DNA of 64,000 nucleotides from Pseudalkalibacillus sp. SCS-8. GTDB lineage: Bacteria; Bacillota; Bacilli; Bacillales; Fictibacillaceae. Shown here in pieces: positions 54,090 through 63,695 of this stretch. The notes beneath the pieces were generated by a model. It did no database searches. It had not been told where the DNA came from and worked only from the letters and a program-made list of their open reading frames with translations. Position numbers and translations under genes: made by a program. Each line of letters opens with the position of its first letter. The first letter of the stretch is position 1. Location of the stretch: positions 3,534,001 through 3,598,000 of the forward strand of contig NZ_CP143541.1 in NCBI RefSeq assembly GCF_040126055.1, given 5' to 3'.

Positions 54090-55607
54090 TCATTGTGATA
54101 TTCTATTATCTCTTTCAAAAATTGTTGGATCGTCTTCATATAATTTATTAAGCATTGCTTGAATTACCATGTAATTACTAATACTTAAACTTCCGCATAC
54201 TTTTGGTTTCTCTTCTAGTTCGTTACCTTCAATATCATAAGACTTGTTCCAAAAGTCGTGATAAAAACCATAACTTTCTGGAATATCCTTATTGGTAACC
54301 TCACTATTTCCTACATTCATAAAAAAGCCTCTGGTCCAACCATTATTTATAATAATTTGAGGTGGTAACAATAAATTTTCACTTGATAAATATGGGATCT
54401 CCTTATAATTGCTATAAACACCTTTGTAAATATGAACGATAGTGCCACCATTCATTCCAATATCATTTTCCATATTTAAGTTAGCCCTGATTACCTTCCC
54501 AAACATATACAGACCTTTTTTAGGTTGTAGTACGAAGATATTTCCATCTTTTAATTTCTTCCTTGATGGTTTCATTTTAACTAATACGATTTCTTCATCA
54601 GAAGTCTTTAAATATTTTGCTTTTAGTTCATCAAACTCATTATTTTTCCAATCACTGCCGAAACCACAAAATGCTTTTTTTAGAGAAGGATTCTGTAGTA
54701 AAGGAATATAATCAGCTGGCTTCATATTACTTGCAGAAGCATGACTAAACTCTTCTAAAGAAGGTGCATTTGCTAATGCACGAATATCTTTTAGACCCTT
54801 CATATCCTCTAATTCCACTTTTTTTAGCTTTTTTAAGTTTTCAAGGGATGGCAACTTTTCTACATTTTTAAGGGACTGGAGAAATAGATGCTCTAAACCT
54901 ACTAAAGTAGAGATAAATGATAAATCTTTTAGGCCCCTTACTTGCCATAACTCAAGGTATTTAATGTTTTGAAAGCCTTCTATTGCCTTATAATTTGTAA
55001 TACTTCCTAATTTAATATCAAGAGATGTTAATCTTTTTAAATTTGAAATATAGTCAATACCATTTGTTGTAATAGACCTTAGTGTTAGATCATTTAAGGA
55101 TGGCAAATCATTAAGAACTTCAATATTCTTTTGTTGTCCTTCTATAAACAAATTCTCCATATTCTTAAAGTGTTGAAGTGGTGCAAGATCAGGCTTTTTT
55201 GACCTTGTTGCACCTAGTGATAGATACTCTAAATCCTTAGGTACATCATTTAATATATTAAAATCTTTACTATTAAAAATGCCTATGCCAAGTGACTTCA
55301 GGTTATCTAAATATGCTATGTATTCTATACCTTCAACTTCCATTAAGCTATCGACTGTAAAGTGAACTACATTATTCATGTGTTTTAAAAAACTTAGATT
55401 GCATTCCTCACCATAAAAACCATACACTCTAAAAAAGACATCGTTTCTCTGGCTAAAAAATATATTGTTCAACTTAATTAAAACAGACGGATCAATTTGA
55501 TTTGAAATTTGTATCACTTTAAGTTCTTTATTATGTACTAGCTTTTCTATCTCCTCGATAGTCAAATCATCTTCAATTTCAAACCTATTACTAAATAATC
55601 TGTTCAT
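54090..55607 (-). CDS. LRR protein with Imm26-like immunity domain
   Basis: 505 residues. Residues about 60-310 contain 8-10 leucine-rich repeats of the type LxxLxxLxLxxxxxxDxxxL (for example NLKRLTSLDIKLGSITNYKA). The C-terminal 150 residues begin KDGNIFVLQPKKGLYMFGKV and include LPPQIIINNGWTRGFF, which resembles the Imm26 immunity fold. Such domains neutralise polymorphic toxins delivered by neighbouring cells. No cognate toxin is in the window. AT-rich compared with rlmH and dus. The LRR-Imm26 fusion call is from pattern only. Confidence 0.68.
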   Translation of the reverse strand: MNRLFSNRFEIEDDLTIEEIEKLVHNKELKVIQISNQIDPSVLIKLNNIFFSQRNDVFFRVYGFYGEECNLSFLKHMNNVVHFTVDSLMEVEGIEYIAYLDNLKSLGIGIFNSKDFNILNDVPKDLEYLSLGATRSKKPDLAPLQHFKNMENLFIEGQQKNIEVLNDLPSLNDLTLRSITTNGIDYISNLKRLTSLDIKLGSITNYKAIEGFQNIKYLELWQVRGLKDLSFISTLVGLEHLFLQSLKNVEKLPSLENLKKLKKVELEDMKGLKDIRALANAPSLEEFSHASASNMKPADYIPLLQNPSLKKAFCGFGSDWKNNEFDELKAKYLKTSDEEIVLVKMKPSRKKLKDGNIFVLQPKKGLYMFGKVIRANLNMENDIGMNGGTIVHIYKGVYSNYKEIPYLSSENLLLPPQIIINNGWTRGFFMNVGNSEVTNKDIPESYGFYHDFWNKSYDIEGNELEEKPKVCGSLSISNYMVIQAMLNKLYEDDPTIFERDNRISQ

Positions 55608-55675
55608 CCTGACCTCCGAATAACAGTCGCATTCAAGATATATCGTATCATTTCATTTGGCATGTGTATTATTTT

Positions 55676-56155
55676 CTATTTATGGTACGGTTCCCCTCGG
55701 TTAATTTTAAATGCTCGATAGATCTGCTCAACGAGAACCAGCCTCATCAGCTGATGCGGAAATGTCATCTTGGAAAAGGAGAGCTGTTCATTGGAACGGC
55801 TCAATACTTCATCACTCAAACCTAAAGAACCTCCAATTACAAACGCTACCTTCGACTTTCCGTAAGTGGCGAGTTGGTCAAGGTTTTTTGCGAGCTGTTC
55901 GGATGTTTGCTGTTTACCTTGGATTGCAAGGGCGATGACATGGACGTCTTGACCGATTTTGGATAGGATTCGGTTGCCTTCGGCTGTCTTTACTTGCTCC
56001 ATTTCGGTTTCGCTCAGTTGTTCGGGTGCTTTTTCATCCGGAACCTCTATGATCTCGACCTTTGCATACGGTCCTAACCTTTTTACATATTCCGCAATTC
56101 CTTGCTTCAAGTATTTCTCTTTTAATTTTCCAACACTAATAATTTGTATATTCAC
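55676..56155 (-). CDS. rlmH: 23S rRNA (pseudouridine1915-N3)-methyltransferase
   Basis: RlmH, a 159-residue SPOUT-class enzyme that methylates pseudouridine 1915 in helix 69 of 23S rRNA in 70S ribosomes. Motifs: [16 protein letters not shown] at the start, [14 protein letters not shown] for the SAM knot, and [19 protein letters not shown] at the C-terminus with the conserved YH end. GAGGTGG lies 13 bases before the ATG. The region upstream is crowded with DnaA boxes. Confidence 0.97.
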   Translation of the reverse strand: MNIQIISVGKLKEKYLKQGIAEYVKRLGPYAKVEIIEVPDEKAPEQLSETEMEQVKTAEGNRILSKIGQDVHVIALAIQGKQQTSEQLAKNLDQLATYGKSKVAFVIGGSLGLSDEVLSRSNEQLSFSKMTFPHQLMRLVLVEQIYRAFKINRGEPYHK

Positions 56156-56158
56156 AGG

Positions 56159-56430
56159 TTGTCCACCTCTATAAACACGTTATCCACAAAACTTATCCAC
56201 ATATACACATTTTATATCCACATTCGGTATAGGAACATTAGTTTGACACCATATATATGGCATGTTTTTCGCAATATTCACAGGTTGTGGATAATTGCTC
56301 TTCTTCTGTTAAAACCCTCATTTCTGGGGCGACTTCATGCTCATCAACGATAATATCCAACGCTAGTTCGACGTGCTCCTTACAGCATGCAATCACGGAT
56401 GCTCTCACTCCTTTAGCTGTTTGTCCACAT
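56159..56430. promoter_or_regulatory. DnaA-box cluster at rlmH (yydA)
   Basis: Perfect TTATCCACA boxes at 56180-56188 and 56193-56201 and inverted at 56286-56294; near matches at 56159 (TTGTCCACC), 56214 (ATATCCACA) and 56421 (TTGTCCACA). Two of them lie inside the small CxxH/CxxC gene. Confidence 0.75.
56238..56396 (-). CDS. CxxH/CxxC small zinc protein (YyzF-like)
   Basis: 52 residues with ACCKEHVELALDIIVDEHEV at the start and CEYCEKHAIYMV at the end, the paired CxxH and CxxC ligands of the family found beside htrC and rlmH in Bacillus. GTG start at 56396 with AGGAG eleven bases upstream; a longer in-frame reading from 56462 has no SD. Function unknown. Confidence 0.8.
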   Translation of the reverse strand: MIACCKEHVELALDIIVDEHEVAPEMRVLTEEEQLSTTCEYCEKHAIYMVSN

Positions 56431-56473
56431 GTTAATAGTGTAGCACAAACCCGATTTTCCATGAATTTTGCAA

Positions 56474-56506
56474 AGAAAAAAGGAGAGTGTGGATTACTCT
56501 CCTTTT
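56474..56506 (-). terminator. Terminator of the wal operon
   Basis: AGGAGAGT/ACTCTCCT stem followed by seven T on the minus strand; the 5' arm spans the htrC stop codon. Confidence 0.85.
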
Positions 56507-57690
56507 CCTCCTGTTTCTACAAGGGTCATTGTTGTTGTTTTCTTTTCGCCTTCTCGGTAGTAGGTGACTTCCATTTCATCACCGATCTTTTTCTTCGTAT
56601 ATAGATGCTTTCTGAGTGCTGCTGGTGATTCGATTGCTTCACCATCAAGTGTGACGATCACATCGAATTCCTTAAGACCCGCTTTACCAGCTGGTGTGTT
56701 TGGTTCGACTTGTGTGACAACGACACCCTGATTCACATCACTTGGGATCTTCAATGTTTGCTGGCGATGGTAATTCGATACCTCTGTTAATGGTACGATC
56801 GCGACTCCCATGAATGGGCGCTTCACTTTACCATGCTTTTCAAGATCTGCGATAATCGGACGTGCGATATCAGCTGGGATTGCAAACCCGATCCCTTCGA
56901 CGGCTTGCTGGGCAATCTTCATTGAGTTGATTCCGATTACCTGTCCTTTAATATTGATAAGCGCTCCACCACTATTACCAGGGTTGATCGCTGCATCGGT
57001 CTGGATGACTTCAGCCTGCCAATCCGGCTGTCCGTCTCCATTCGGATCGACTGGAATCGTACGATCCGCTGCACTGATGATTCCTTTTGTCACTGTTCCC
57101 GGGAAGTTTCCAAGTGGATTCCCGATTGCGATGGCAGGCTCACCTGGTTTCAATGTGCTTGAGCTTCCGAATTCCGCAACATGTTCGATTTTGCTGCCAT
57201 CAACTTCTAGGACGGCAAGATCCATGATTTCATCTGATCCGAGTAGTTTTGCATCGAGCTTCGTCCCATCTACAAGGGCGATTTCGACTTGTTTAGCATT
57301 GGCAACAACGTGAGCGTTCGTAACGACGTAGGCTTTTCCGCCTTCTTTTTTATAGATGACGCCTGATCCGACGCCTGCCCTGTCTCCTTGATCAAATAAA
57401 CTGGAGCTCTGGATGTTCTCAACCTCGACGACCGCTCCTTGGGCTTTTTCAACGGCCTCGGTGACGGCGGTGTTCACATCAACATTGATCGTTTCGCCAG
57501 GTACTGTTTCAGTTGTGTCTCCGGTCGCTTCTTTATTCGGACTCAGGTCACTCGAGAATAAACCGAAATCTGTTGCGAAAATGACTAAGAGTGCACCAAG
57601 CAAAACGCCGGTCAACCCCATTAGAAATCCTCTCGATTTATTCCCCTTTTGATTTGAATGATTGCGATATTCATCATCATAGTAACCCAT
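56494..57690 (-). CDS. htrC: HtrA-type membrane serine protease (YyxA/HtrC)
   Basis: A 398-residue S1C protease: cytoplasmic N-terminus, one membrane anchor (GFLMGLTGVLLGALLVIFAT, residues 21-40), extracytoplasmic trypsin-like domain with triad H127 (TNAHVVA), D157 and S240 (NPGNSGGAL), then one PDZ domain from about 300. It degrades misfolded secreted proteins. Last gene of the wal operon, as in B. subtilis. ATG at 57690 follows AAGGGATGATG. Terminator at its stop codon. Confidence 0.93.
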   Translation of the reverse strand: MGYYDDEYRNHSNQKGNKSRGFLMGLTGVLLGALLVIFATDFGLFSSDLSPNKEATGDTTETVPGETINVDVNTAVTEAVEKAQGAVVEVENIQSSSLFDQGDRAGVGSGVIYKKEGGKAYVVTNAHVVANAKQVEIALVDGTKLDAKLLGSDEIMDLAVLEVDGSKIEHVAEFGSSSTLKPGEPAIAIGNPLGNFPGTVTKGIISAADRTIPVDPNGDGQPDWQAEVIQTDAAINPGNSGGALINIKGQVIGINSMKIAQQAVEGIGFAIPADIARPIIADLEKHGKVKRPFMGVAIVPLTEVSNYHRQQTLKIPSDVNQGVVVTQVEPNTPAGKAGLKEFDVIVTLDGEAIESPAALRKHLYTKKKIGDEMEVTYYREGEKKTTTMTLVETGGKGE

Positions 57691-57827
57691 GTTCTCATCA
57701 TCCCTTTCACTATCTTTGGTATACCCATTATAAGAAAAAAAAACCGTCAGCTCCCGGAATTTGAGTGATTTTTGACATTTGTCTACCACTTACTATATTT
57801 CCGTAACTGACAGCCTTTAAACTGCTG

Positions 57828-58616
57828 TTATACCGTTATGAGTTTCGTAGGAACCTCTGCGTCCGTATCGTATAATTCTAGCTCTTCACCGATCTGGAAG
57901 CCTCGGTTCTCGAGCGTTTGTTGCACGGACATCCGGGCGAGGTCCTTCATATTGTTATCCTTACTCAAATGGGCCAGGTAGACACGTCGGGTCCTGTCAC
58001 CGATGATTTCAGCAAGGGCTTCCCCTGCATCCTCATTGGAAACGTGGCCTTGGTCGCCAAGGATCCTGCGCTTGATATTCCATGGGTATTTCCCCATCAT
58101 CAGCATATCGATATCGTGATTCGACTCGAAGACGAGAATATCCGAATCTCTCACGGTGCCTTTGATCCGATCACTGACGTAGCCCATATCAGTAGCAAGC
58201 GTGAGCTTTCTTCCTTCATGATGGAACACATAAAATTGGGGACTAGCTGCATCATGAGAGACACCGAAGGATTCGACATCGAGGTCTCCGAACGATTTCA
58301 CCTTTTCGCATTCAAAATGGAATTTCAAATCAAGCGGAATCTTCCCAATCTGATTTTCCATCGCGAGCCACGTTTTTTCATTTGCATAGATCGGTAGTTT
58401 ATACCGACGTGCGAGTATGCCTAGGCCTTTAATATGGTCGCTATGCTCGTGAGTGACCAGGATGCCATCCAAATGTCTTGGATCACGCTCGATTTTCTTG
58501 AACAGCGCCTCAACCTTCTTACCGCTCAAACCAACGTCTACAAGCAAGCGTTGCGAGTCCGTCTCGACATAAAACGCATTTCCTGTACTGCCACTTGCGA
58601 GAACACTAAATTTCAA
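57828..58616 (-). CDS. walJ: WalJ metallo-beta-lactamase fold nuclease
   Basis: A 262-residue MBL-fold protein: [14 protein letters not shown] opens it and [10 protein letters not shown] is the zinc motif, with later D and H ligands ([19 protein letters not shown] GHVSNEDAG). WalJ/YycJ is a 5'-3' exonuclease linked to mismatch repair. TTG start at 58616 with GGAGG eight bases upstream; one base after the walI stop. The GTG at 58631 overlaps the SD. Confidence 0.93.
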   Translation of the reverse strand: MKFSVLASGSTGNAFYVETDSQRLLVDVGLSGKKVEALFKKIERDPRHLDGILVTHEHSDHIKGLGILARRYKLPIYANEKTWLAMENQIGKIPLDLKFHFECEKVKSFGDLDVESFGVSHDAASPQFYVFHHEGRKLTLATDMGYVSDRIKGTVRDSDILVFESNHDIDMLMMGKYPWNIKRRILGDQGHVSNEDAGEALAEIIGDRTRRVYLAHLSKDNNMKDLARMSVQQTLENRGFQIGEELELYDTDAEVPTKLITV

Positions 58617-58617
58617 G

Positions 58618-59442
58618 TTATTTTCCTCCACTTTCTGCTTTCGGATCTACTTTATTTCCGGATGAGTCCGTTACATTGACCATCCATTCATCATCTTCCG
58701 TGACAATGTGCCAATGCGGGACGAAAACCTTCCAGCCTTCATTATTAATGAAGGTGAAATAGACGAGTTCGATTTTCTCAACAGTTGTACCAGCCGGAAT
58801 ATCTGGGACACGTAATGCATCTTCAGCCTTGATGGCTTTCGATACTTTTTCTCCCTTTTCCAAATCCATTTTGGAGAACCGGTAGCCTGTAATGACTTCT
58901 TGATTATTTTCATCGACCTCGGTAATGATTTCAATCAGCCCGGACAAATTGTTTTCTGAGGTATACTCATCAAAATACAATGGGATTCCATCTTGCTGTT
59001 GAATAAAAAGGAAAAGGTTACGTTCTCCGACCTGCTTCCAATATTTATATTGATTCGAATCCGGAACATAGTCATTGATGAAGTAGTTCAAATCCTTGAT
59101 GAGCTGTGCTTTGTTTTCGGTCGATACCTTGAACGGATCCTTCAGCGTCACATCCAGGACCTTTTTATCGGATTCCATGTCCACCGTTTGATTGGAATTC
59201 TTCTTGATGAAGGCTTCGGCATCCTTTTCGGTAAAGGTTTTTGATGTTCCACTGATGAGCGTCAGGTCTTTTTTAATTTCCGGAAGCTTGTTCCCGGCGT
59301 ATTTGATATCCGATTTCTTCAGCTTTTCTGCCTTTAATGTTTCCACATCAGGATTCACTTTATTGTAAAATTCCGTACCGAGATAAAGGTTCAGGATCAG
59401 GAAGGTGAAAATGAAAATGGTTTTGATGTTTTTCCAGTCCAT
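58618..59442 (-). CDS. walI: WalI, regulator of WalK
   Basis: A 274-residue YycI protein: a short cytoplasmic start, one membrane helix ([17 protein letters not shown]), then the extracytoplasmic YycI domain ending in a PepSY-like sheet. With WalH it holds WalK in check in the membrane. Starts three bases after walH. Confidence 0.93.
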   Translation of the reverse strand: MDWKNIKTIFIFTFLILNLYLGTEFYNKVNPDVETLKAEKLKKSDIKYAGNKLPEIKKDLTLISGTSKTFTEKDAEAFIKKNSNQTVDMESDKKVLDVTLKDPFKVSTENKAQLIKDLNYFINDYVPDSNQYKYWKQVGERNLFLFIQQQDGIPLYFDEYTSENNLSGLIEIITEVDENNQEVITGYRFSKMDLEKGEKVSKAIKAEDALRVPDIPAGTTVEKIELVYFTFINNEGWKVFVPHWHIVTEDDEWMVNVTDSSGNKVDPKAESGGK

Positions 59443-59445
59443 GTG

Positions 59446-60834
59446 CTACGCTCCTTTATCAATCGGTGGTTCATTGGCTTCAAAATCAATTTCCATCCAA
59501 GAGGACACACCTCGATAATACCAGGTTGGTAGAAGCTCAAAGTTCGAATCGATTTGAACCGCTTTATACCCTAGGGTAATGTCCGTGATAGTACTGACTT
59601 TCATACGTTCTAACGCTTTGATTACGGCGTTTCCGCTTGCAACCTTTTCTGTGAAATCACCATAAGGATCCTTCAGATACCGGAGAGACCGCTCATACTT
59701 GTTCGGCTGCGATTTCGTCCATTCAATTTCGATCTCACTGATCGATGCGTTGTTAGCCGGATCATCCATTACAGGGAAACCGTCTACAATCATCCTGTAA
59801 CGGATTTCCTTTTGTTTATTGTTCGTATCTAGATCCAACCTCGAATCGTAATAATGATAGAGGTTGAAATTGTCCGTCCATCCTTCATGTCGATTGATGA
59901 AGTCCAGACTTTGAATGATGGCATTCTGTTGCAATCCGCCATCCTGGGTCTTCAAATTCCGGTACGAGAATGTTTCGTTGTCTTCTTCGTACGTAATAAG
60001 GCTTGTCGGGTCTCCGTAAAGAATCTTGTCATCTCTTTTTCGAACAGCTACATCCTCCTGTAGGAGCGCTCGAACGAATAAATCGATTTCTACTGTATCC
60101 GACGTAAAGATGGACGACTGGACTGTCATTTCATTAACGGGCAAATAATAGGCTTTCTTTTGAATTTCATATAACGCTACTTCCTGGGTGTTTTCTGAGC
60201 CGATCATTTTGTCGATTAGATTCGGAATATTGGAAGACTGTCTAGGCAGTTGAAATTGGACGACTTTAGCCGATTTCATCTGCTTTTCATTTTCCCGGTC
60301 TTTCCCGATGAATTGGACCTTCCAAATGCCTTCCTCTTTAAAAACCTTTATCTTTTCAATGTTTCGTGTGCTGTTTCGAAACGGATTATCATTTCCATTC
60401 CCGAACGAGAAAGTCTCTCTCAACACTTCTCCAGGGATCTCGGTCGGATAAAAAATCTCTATCCCTTCATCAGGTGTACTAGGCTTGTACTCCACCTCTT
60501 CTCCTTGGATGAGAAGAGTCTCCTGCAGCTGTTTATATACCTCTTCCTGGTCCTTGAAGTATGACCAGTAATGTTTATCACCTTTATGAAGGATGATCTG
60601 CTTCGGTTGAATCATTTCACCAAGATTTTTCTTATCACCGTTCTCAATCGCTGTTTTAAACGGTTCTTGGTTCTCGAGGACATTGATGTTCGGCGTATAC
60701 GTCCATAAGCTCCATGTAAGGAACATACTGAGGATAATCAACAGGGACAAGAGGACAGATTTGATAAGTTCAATACGATCCCATATAGAGGAATAGAACT
60801 TTTTCAGTTGGCGGAGTATATGCTTCCCTACCAT
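59446..60834 (-). CDS. walH: WalH, regulator of WalK
   Basis: 462 residues, YycH family: membrane helix SVLLSLLIILSMFLTWSLW near residues 26-44 and a large extracytoplasmic domain. Acts with WalI as a negative or modulating factor for WalK. The start ATG overlaps the walK stop by one base (TAATG). Confidence 0.93.
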   Translation of the reverse strand: MVGKHILRQLKKFYSSIWDRIELIKSVLLSLLIILSMFLTWSLWTYTPNINVLENQEPFKTAIENGDKKNLGEMIQPKQIILHKGDKHYWSYFKDQEEVYKQLQETLLIQGEEVEYKPSTPDEGIEIFYPTEIPGEVLRETFSFGNGNDNPFRNSTRNIEKIKVFKEEGIWKVQFIGKDRENEKQMKSAKVVQFQLPRQSSNIPNLIDKMIGSENTQEVALYEIQKKAYYLPVNEMTVQSSIFTSDTVEIDLFVRALLQEDVAVRKRDDKILYGDPTSLITYEEDNETFSYRNLKTQDGGLQQNAIIQSLDFINRHEGWTDNFNLYHYYDSRLDLDTNNKQKEIRYRMIVDGFPVMDDPANNASISEIEIEWTKSQPNKYERSLRYLKDPYGDFTEKVASGNAVIKALERMKVSTITDITLGYKAVQIDSNFELLPTWYYRGVSSWMEIDFEANEPPIDKGA

Positions 60835-62651
60835 TATGCGCTTACCTCCCTGGTCTGGTGAGTCGGAAGCTTCACGTGGATGGTGGTGCCTTTTCCGTAC
60901 TCACTTTCTGCCCAGATTTCCCCGTTATGGGCCTTCACGACTTCGCTTGCAATCGCTAAGCCAAGGCCTGTCCCGCCGATTTCTCTCGATCTTGCTTTAT
61001 CTACACGATAGAATCGGTCGAATATTTTCGATAAGTTCTGCTTTGGAATACCGACCCCTTCATCCTTTATGCTGATATGGACATTCTTGCCGTCCTTTTC
61101 AAGTACAAAGGTGATCTTTCCACCGTCTGGCGAATATTTTATCGCATTGGAGATGATGTTATCCAGCACTTGTATAATCTTGTCACGATCCACCCGGACG
61201 GGTAGTGGTTTATCGTATAGATGTTTTTCAAAGGAAATTTTATCGTTTTTCGACATTTCGAACCGATCGATGACCTGCAGCATCAATTCTCGTAAATTCA
61301 CCTTTTGGAAATCAAGACGATAATCCTTGTTATCCATTTTCGATAATTGTAATAGATCGGTTACGAGACGGATCATTCGCTCGGTTTCCTGTTGCGTGAC
61401 CTGGAGGAACTTAGGTGCAAGGTTCTCATCCTTCATTGCACCATCCTCCAATGCTTCCAAATAGCTTCTCATCGTTGTTAACGGCGTTCGAAGCTCGTGG
61501 GACACATTGGAGACGAATTCTCTTCGATCACGTTCAATTTGTTCTTGTTCCGTCACGTCATGAAGGACGGTGATAATCCCGTTAACAGGACCATCATCCT
61601 TTTGGATGACAGAGAAGCTCGCTCGCAAAATGAAAGGTACTTCATGTGAACTATAATCGAGGATCAATGAGTCAGCGGATTCTTCCAGCTTATCAATCCG
61701 GAATTCTTCTTCAATTCCGAGAACCTCCGGCAGGAAACGTCCCATTGCTTCGTGCCTTGATAAAGAGAGCATTTCCTCAGATCGGTCATTCATCAGGATG
61801 ATGTACCCTTGTCGGTCGGTCGCGATCACCCCATCTGTCATATAGGAAAGGACCGATCTTAGCTTCGTCCGCTCACTTTCGGTAATTTCATTGGCTTCCT
61901 GGAGTTTCTTCGTCAAATCATTGAAGGAAGCCGCCAGTTGGCCGATTTCATCCTTATCATACACTTTTACCTTACGGGTGAAGTCCCCTCTTGCCATTAC
62001 TTGTGCCTGCTTCTGCATATCTGCAAGAGGTCTCGTAATCGTACTCGCAAGAATGATCCCTAAAAATGCGGTAATTGCCAGGGCAATAATTGTCGCATTT
62101 GCTAGAATTTCGTTGAGCGTACGCGATAACTCATAAATATCCTCGATGGATGCCTCAAGATAGAGAGCACCCAGGATCTGCCCGCTTTGGCCAATCCGGA
62201 TTGGCTTGGACACAACGTACGTACGGACATTTTCTCCTTCTTTCTTGAAGATATCGTTCGTCGTCAATCCCAGCAACGCCTGAGAGATGATCGCTTCTGT
62301 CGTCTTCTGCCCGACAAGATTGCTGTCATCCGCAGCGATAATTTGCTGGTCCGTGTTGATGACCATCATTTTATCAATATCTGAAAAAGAAAAATCCTGG
62401 AGCATCTCAGACAACCTTTGCTCGGAAGTATCCTTTTCAGACTGAGTAAGAAGGATTTCAAGCTCTTCCTCAAGGTTGACTTCAATGAGATCCGCGTTTT
62501 CATCTATATTTTTCGTGAAGTTGTCCTTCAGCTTCTCTTCCTGCCGCTCCATAAAAAGAACGCCAATGACTTGCATGGCGATAATGATAAGCAAAATATA
62601 GACCACAACAAATTTAAAATGTATCGATTTAAAGAAGCCAACCTTTTTCAT
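60834..62651 (-). CDS. walK: WalK essential sensor histidine kinase
   Basis: 605 residues: two membrane helices (about 12-30 and 183-203) flanking an extracellular Cache/PAS-like domain, then HAMP, PAS (about 262-370), HisKA with H385 in SNVSHELRTPLTTMRSY, and HATPase with DNIISNAIKYSP, DEGVGIP and GTGLGLAIA. It phosphorylates WalR to control cell-wall hydrolases in step with lipid II. Second gene of the operon, six bases after walR. Confidence 0.97.
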   Translation of the reverse strand: MKKVGFFKSIHFKFVVVYILLIIIAMQVIGVLFMERQEEKLKDNFTKNIDENADLIEVNLEEELEILLTQSEKDTSEQRLSEMLQDFSFSDIDKMMVINTDQQIIAADDSNLVGQKTTEAIISQALLGLTTNDIFKKEGENVRTYVVSKPIRIGQSGQILGALYLEASIEDIYELSRTLNEILANATIIALAITAFLGIILASTITRPLADMQKQAQVMARGDFTRKVKVYDKDEIGQLAASFNDLTKKLQEANEITESERTKLRSVLSYMTDGVIATDRQGYIILMNDRSEEMLSLSRHEAMGRFLPEVLGIEEEFRIDKLEESADSLILDYSSHEVPFILRASFSVIQKDDGPVNGIITVLHDVTEQEQIERDRREFVSNVSHELRTPLTTMRSYLEALEDGAMKDENLAPKFLQVTQQETERMIRLVTDLLQLSKMDNKDYRLDFQKVNLRELMLQVIDRFEMSKNDKISFEKHLYDKPLPVRVDRDKIIQVLDNIISNAIKYSPDGGKITFVLEKDGKNVHISIKDEGVGIPKQNLSKIFDRFYRVDKARSREIGGTGLGLAIASEVVKAHNGEIWAESEYGKGTTIHVKLPTHQTREVSA

Positions 62652-62657
62652 AAAAAA

Positions 62658-63365
62658 CTACTCCTGGTCTGGATTTCGCAAGTAATAACCAACACCGCGA
62701 CGTGTAATGATCCACATCGGATGACTTGGATTATCCTCCACTTTTTCTCTTAGACGTCGAACGGTCACGTCGACTGTACGTACATCTCCAAAATAATCAT
62801 AGCCCCATACGGTCTGCAACAGATGTTCACGGGTCATGACTTGTCCTGTATGCTTTGCCATATAGTGTAGCAATTCAAATTCACGGTGCGTCAGTTCAAT
62901 CGTATCACCGCGTTTTGTAACCAAATAAGCCTCAGGATGGATCGTGAGGGCTCCAATCTTGATTTCGCTCGTTGAATCAATTCCTTCTTTCTCGCCCTCA
63001 TTATGGTGGCGACGCATATTCGCTTTGACACGCGCAATCAATTCACGCGTACTGAATGGTTTCGTCACATAGTCATCTGCGCCGAGCTCTAATCCAAGTA
63101 CTTTATCAATTTCAGAGTCTTTTGCCGTCAGCATGATAATCGGCATATCATACTTTTTACGGATTTCCCGGCAAACCTCCATGCCATCCTTTTGCGGAAG
63201 CATGATGTCGAGGAGCACCATATCCGGCATTTCCTCTTCGACTTTTTCTAGTGCCATTGCGCCGTCATAAGCACAAACGACATTAAAGCCTTCTTTTTCA
63301 AGGTTAAATTGTAGAATATCTGCAATCGGCTTTTCATCATCTACTACAAGTATTTTTTTATCCAT
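62658..63365 (-). CDS. walR: WalR essential response regulator
   Basis: A 235-residue OmpR-class regulator: receiver domain with D10 region VVDDEKP and phospho-acceptor D53 (LLDIMLP), K102-type lysine in [11 protein letters not shown], and a C-terminal winged helix ([27 protein letters not shown]). Controls autolysin and wall genes. AAAGGAG eight bases before the ATG. First gene of the wal operon. Confidence 0.98.
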   Translation of the reverse strand: MDKKILVVDDEKPIADILQFNLEKEGFNVVCAYDGAMALEKVEEEMPDMVLLDIMLPQKDGMEVCREIRKKYDMPIIMLTAKDSEIDKVLGLELGADDYVTKPFSTRELIARVKANMRRHHNEGEKEGIDSTSEIKIGALTIHPEAYLVTKRGDTIELTHREFELLHYMAKHTGQVMTREHLLQTVWGYDYFGDVRTVDVTVRRLREKVEDNPSHPMWIITRRGVGYYLRNPDQE

Positions 63366-63448
63366 GTGATGGTCTCCTTTGCAATCAAGTTAAAACCAAT
63401 TCGAGTGTATTTATATTTAGTTAGCTGCACTACTTTCCAGAAATCCAC

Positions 63449-63533
63449 TCCCTTTCCGCGGGCGATCCGCAAGCCTCCTCGCTCGCTTTGCTCACTGTGG
63501 GGTCTCGCTTGGCTCGCTTTCCCGCAGGAGTGT
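63449..63533. repeat. Bacillaceae GC-rich intergenic repeat, uninterrupted copy
   Basis: GC-rich element between the M23 peptidase gene and walR, matching in reverse orientation the split copy at 2328-2541. It carries two imperfectly inverted purine/pyrimidine-rich halves (CCGCGGGCGATCCGC and TTTCCCGCAGGAGT). Confidence 0.75.
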
Positions 63534-63656
63534 CGTGAATTTCTTAAGACACCAATATATGTTTCAACATGTAAAATTTCTTTAAGCGTATTTTTCATAG
63601 TTTTCACTTATTTTACCACACTACTCCCATATGGGAAAATTAATGGCGTCCATACA

Positions 63657-63692
63657 AAAACCTCTGGTGGGATGAACCACACCAGAGGATCT
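63657..63692 (-). terminator. Terminator of the M23 peptidase gene
   Basis: CCTCTGGTG/CACCAGAGG stem followed by TTTTT on the minus strand. Confidence 0.88.
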
Positions 63693-63695
63693 TTT

